64,000 bases of DNA. Source: Streptomyces sp. SolWspMP-5a-2 (GTDB lineage: Bacteria > Actinomycetota > Actinomycetes > Streptomycetales > Streptomycetaceae). The DNA is taken from assembly GCF_900091845.1 (NCBI RefSeq), contig NZ_FMCI01000148.1, forward strand, positions 1 to 64,000, given 5' to 3'. Positions within the stretch are counted from its first letter, which is position 1; each line of letters starts with the position of its first letter. Positions 63,255 to 64,000 of the stretch are shown piece after piece. The notes beneath the pieces are model-generated. The model saw only the letters and a list, made by a program, of their open reading frames with translations. It did not search any database and was not told the origin of the DNA. The position numbers were made by a program, and so were the translations under genes.

Positions 63255-64000
63255 TGCGTTTCCTGCTGGACGCCGAACAGCGGGCGTTCGCCGCCTCGTT
63301 GGACGCGATGCTGACGGCGGCGGGCACTCCGGCGGTGGTCAGGGCGTGGAGCGCGGGGGACCACCGCGGCGGACGGGCGCTGTGGTCCCGGGTCGCCGAC
63401 GCGGGCGTCTTCGCGCTCGCGGTACCGGAGGAGGACGGCGGCCTCGGCCTGCGCCCCGTCGAACTCGTCGTGGCCTTCGTGGAGTTGGGTCGGCACGCGG
63501 TCCCGGGCCCCTTGGTGGAGACGGTCACGGCGGCGGCCCTGCTGACCGCGCCGGGCGAGGGCCGCGAACTGCTGCCCGCCCTGGCCGCGGGCACCACGAT
63601 GACGACGCTGGCCCCACCCCCGACAACCTTCCACCCCACCCCGCACACCGCCCCACCCCCGACCGGCGACACGGACGCCCCCGCCCCGCTCGCCCTCGAC
63701 GGCGACGCGGCCGATCTCCTTCTCCACGTCGACGCCCGGGGCGACCTGCGGCGGGCGGCCGGGCACGGTCGGGTCCGCGGCTCGCTCGACCCGGCCCGCC
63801 GCCTCACCCCGCTGCTCCCCGGCGGCGCGCTCCTCGCCCAAGGCCCGCTGCCGGAAGGGGCGTTGGCGCTCGCCCGGCTCACCACCGCCGCCCAGGCCCT
63901 CGGGGTCGGGCTGGCCCTGCTGGAGCGGACGGTGGCGCACGTCCGGCAGCGCACCCAGTTCGGGGTGCCCGTCGGCTCGTTCCAGGCGGTGAAACACCGG
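63254..64000 (+). CDS. Acyl-CoA dehydrogenase family protein, partial (runs off window)
   Basis: The first 249 codons of a second FadE-type protein: MRFLLDAEQRAFAASLDAML, VADAGVFALAVPEEDGGLGL, LVVAFVELGRHAVPGPLVET and, near the window edge, ARLTTAAQALGVGLALLERT before VRQRTQFGVPVGSFQAVKH. It is a short or degenerate subunit type with no GSD substrate motif in the expected middle. Instead there is a Pro/Thr-rich stretch (residues about 116-140, APPPTTFHPTPHTAPPPT) not usual in the family. The ATG overlaps the upstream stop by one base (TGATG). It probably pairs with the preceding subunit. The 3' end lies outside the window. Confidence 0.85.
   Translation, partial: MRFLLDAEQRAFAASLDAMLTAAGTPAVVRAWSAGDHRGGRALWSRVADAGVFALAVPEEDGGLGLRPVELVVAFVELGRHAVPGPLVETVTAAALLTAPGEGRELLPALAAGTTMTTLAPPPTTFHPTPHTAPPPTGDTDAPAPLALDGDAADLLLHVDARGDLRRAAGHGRVRGSLDPARRLTPLLPGGALLAQGPLPEGALALARLTTAAQALGVGLALLERTVAHVRQRTQFGVPVGSFQAVKHR

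Overview
The window is high-GC chromosomal DNA with strong third-position GC bias, many GTG starts and short or overlapping operon junctions. Several small proteins of a Streptomyces type are present (DUF6343, an SPW_0924-like peptide, a short protein beginning MGIRML). The order rpsA - helicase - polA - branched-chain amino-acid transporter - ANTAR response regulator - tRNA - pyruvate kinase matches what I know of the Streptomyces core chromosome, so the host is very probably a Streptomyces. No rRNA, insertion sequence, phage, CRISPR array or replication origin was seen.

1-14.4 kb is a mixed block. It holds an ABC exporter, a DUF899 protein, a FUSC-type membrane protein, a secreted GH6 cellulase-like enzyme, and a metallo-beta-lactamase-fold hydrolase. 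Next comes a hydantoin/allantoin-type module (Asp/Glu/hydantoin racemase, NCS1 permease, GntR/FCD regulator and a perfect 16-bp palindromic operator). It ends with a family-5-type uracil-DNA glycosylase, an Hsp15-like S4 protein and conserved hypotheticals. 14.4-44.7 kb is core: coaE, a PAC2 protein, rpsA with a good promoter and terminator, a methyltransferase, hrpB (frameshifted), DUF3068, a lytic transglycosylase, DUF4184, polA, an FdhF/YdeP molybdo-oxidoreductase, a hotdog thioesterase, livK-livHMGF, the ANTAR regulator, a structurally odd tRNA(CAA), pyk, a SIMPL-domain protein and a Tat-exported 5'-nucleotidase.

44.7-54 kb is more accessory: an orphan amine N-hydroxylase, aminopeptidase N, a lone receiver-domain protein, chorismate mutase, a divergent AraC/GH35 beta-galactosidase pair, and a protein combining an HExxH peptidase-like motif with a zinc ribbon.

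The most striking region is 54-64 kb (continuing off the right end). It reproduces the gene order of the mycobacterial KstR2 regulon, which degrades the last two steroid rings (C and D, via HIP-CoA): two SDRs, divergent echA20-ipdA-ipdB-ipdC, then ipdF-kstR2-fadA6 divergent from two acyl-CoA dehydrogenases. Both divergent promoter regions carry near-identical copies of a palindrome matching the published KstR2 box (AnCAAGnnCTTGnT). This suggests that one TetR-family repressor, encoded inside the cluster, controls all four transcription units.

All identifications are from reading the sequence and from knowledge of the families; no database search was run.
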